Origin: JBKEDF01 sp047975325
GTDB taxonomy: Bacteria > Pseudomonadota > Alphaproteobacteria > Rhodobacterales > Rhodobacteraceae
Direction: 5' to 3'
Length of the DNA: 53,502 bases
Assembly (NCBI GenBank): GCA_047975325.1
Contig: JBKEDF010000003.1
Location: 1-53,502 of the forward strand
Position numbers and translations under genes: made by a program. Below the pieces are notes generated by a model. The model was given only the letters and a program-made list of their open reading frames with translations, was not told where the DNA came from and made no database searches. This document shows positions 53,289 to 53,502 of this stretch, piece by piece (position 1 is the stretch's first letter; each line of letters starts with the position of its first letter).

Positions 53289-53502
53289 TCAAAGTTCGTC
53301 AACGGTGCGCGGGAAGATGGACTGGAAGCCCTCGGCATATTGGCAATCGCGCCCGCCGGACTGCCCGCCGGAATTGCGCTTGAAATGGTTAGCACGCTGC
53401 TGGGCCACGCGGGTGTAGTAATCCCACAGGTGAACCTGCCCGTTCATATGCTCCATCGCAGCGCGCTTCTTGTCCCAGACCGGGGTGATGTCGAGGAAGG
53501 TG
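53289..53502 (-). CDS. PIG-L-family protein, GalB-like 4-oxalomesaconate hydratase (partial, 3' end only)
   Basis: The last 70 or so residues are in the window, reading FLDITPVWDKKRAAMEHM at the edge and ending FPRTVDEL; the rest lies to the right. The C-terminus matches LmbE/PIG-L-fold proteins used as 4-oxalomesaconate hydratase (GalB of Pseudomonas putida). With GalC and GalD types just downstream, hydratase is the likely role. The stop is 10 bp before the dioxygenase start, whose ribosome site overlaps it. Confidence 0.7.
   Translation of the reverse strand, partial: TFLDITPVWDKKRAAMEHMNGQVHLWDYYTRVAQQRANHFKRNSGGQSGGRDCQYAEGFQSIFPRTVDEL

Overview
The window reads as a stretch of chromosome from a member of the Rhodobacterales (Alphaproteobacteria; Roseobacter/Paracoccaceae type). 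Supporting signs are the argC-ccmE pair, the argS-SPOR-nagZ-scpA-scpB string, the trpGDC-moaC-moeA-lexA string, LexA boxes of the alphaproteobacterial GTTC-N7-GTTC type, and an endolysin/holin pair of the kind used to release gene transfer agents. The genus cannot be named from the sequence alone. I saw no rRNA, tRNA, IS element, CRISPR array, integrase or phage structural gene.

Left part, 1-13 kb: aromatic-acid catabolism. A leftward unit runs MarR regulator - TRAP transporter (P, Q, M) - SDR dehydrogenase - crotonase - feruloyl-CoA-synthase-like ligase - amidohydrolase (cut by the window edge). This is the full enzyme set of a CouLMNO-type CoA-dependent beta-oxidative deacetylation of p-hydroxycinnamates, in which an amidohydrolase replaces thiolase plus thioesterase. 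Next comes a divergent mobA/mobR-like pair (3-hydroxybenzoate 4-hydroxylase and MarR regulator). mobA carries a 21-bp in-frame tandem duplication. Then follow an acyl-CoA synthetase, an unknown membrane protein, a 610-bp non-coding region rich in palindromes, a CII-like small protein and an RhlE helicase.

Middle, 16-28 kb: a rightward operon combines an atypical DapA-superfamily protein, a complete 3-hydroxyanthranilate 3,4-dioxygenase, a branched-chain-amino-acid-type ABC transporter (five genes), an aspartate-dehydrogenase-like oxidoreductase and a kynurenine-formamidase-like hydrolase. It lacks the usual ACMS decarboxylase and semialdehyde dehydrogenase, so it may be an unrecognised uptake-and-ring-cleavage route. 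It is followed by arfB, a class-III PLP enzyme resembling the ethanolamine-phosphate/phosphohydroxylysine phospho-lyases, its APH-type kinase partner, a NUDIX hydrolase and a PiT phosphate transporter.

28-39 kb: a large GAF-PASx4 hybrid histidine kinase with a LuxR-type response regulator, then the leftward block trpG-trpD-ung-trpC-moaC-moeA-lexA. lexA has its own promoter region with three phased GTTC half-sites. ung sits inside the trp block.

39-50 kb: a C26 glutamine-amidotransferase-type hydrolase, a second TRAP transporter, argC, ccmE, the GTA-type endolysin and holin, and the argS-SPOR-nagZ-scpAB housekeeping string.

50.5 kb to the end: a leftward unit of 4-oxalomesaconate tautomerase, CHA aldolase and a two-domain VOC extradiol dioxygenase, preceded by the tail of a PIG-L/GalB-like 4-oxalomesaconate hydratase. 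This is the lower part of a gallate/protocatechuate meta-cleavage route with an unexpected ring-cleavage enzyme.
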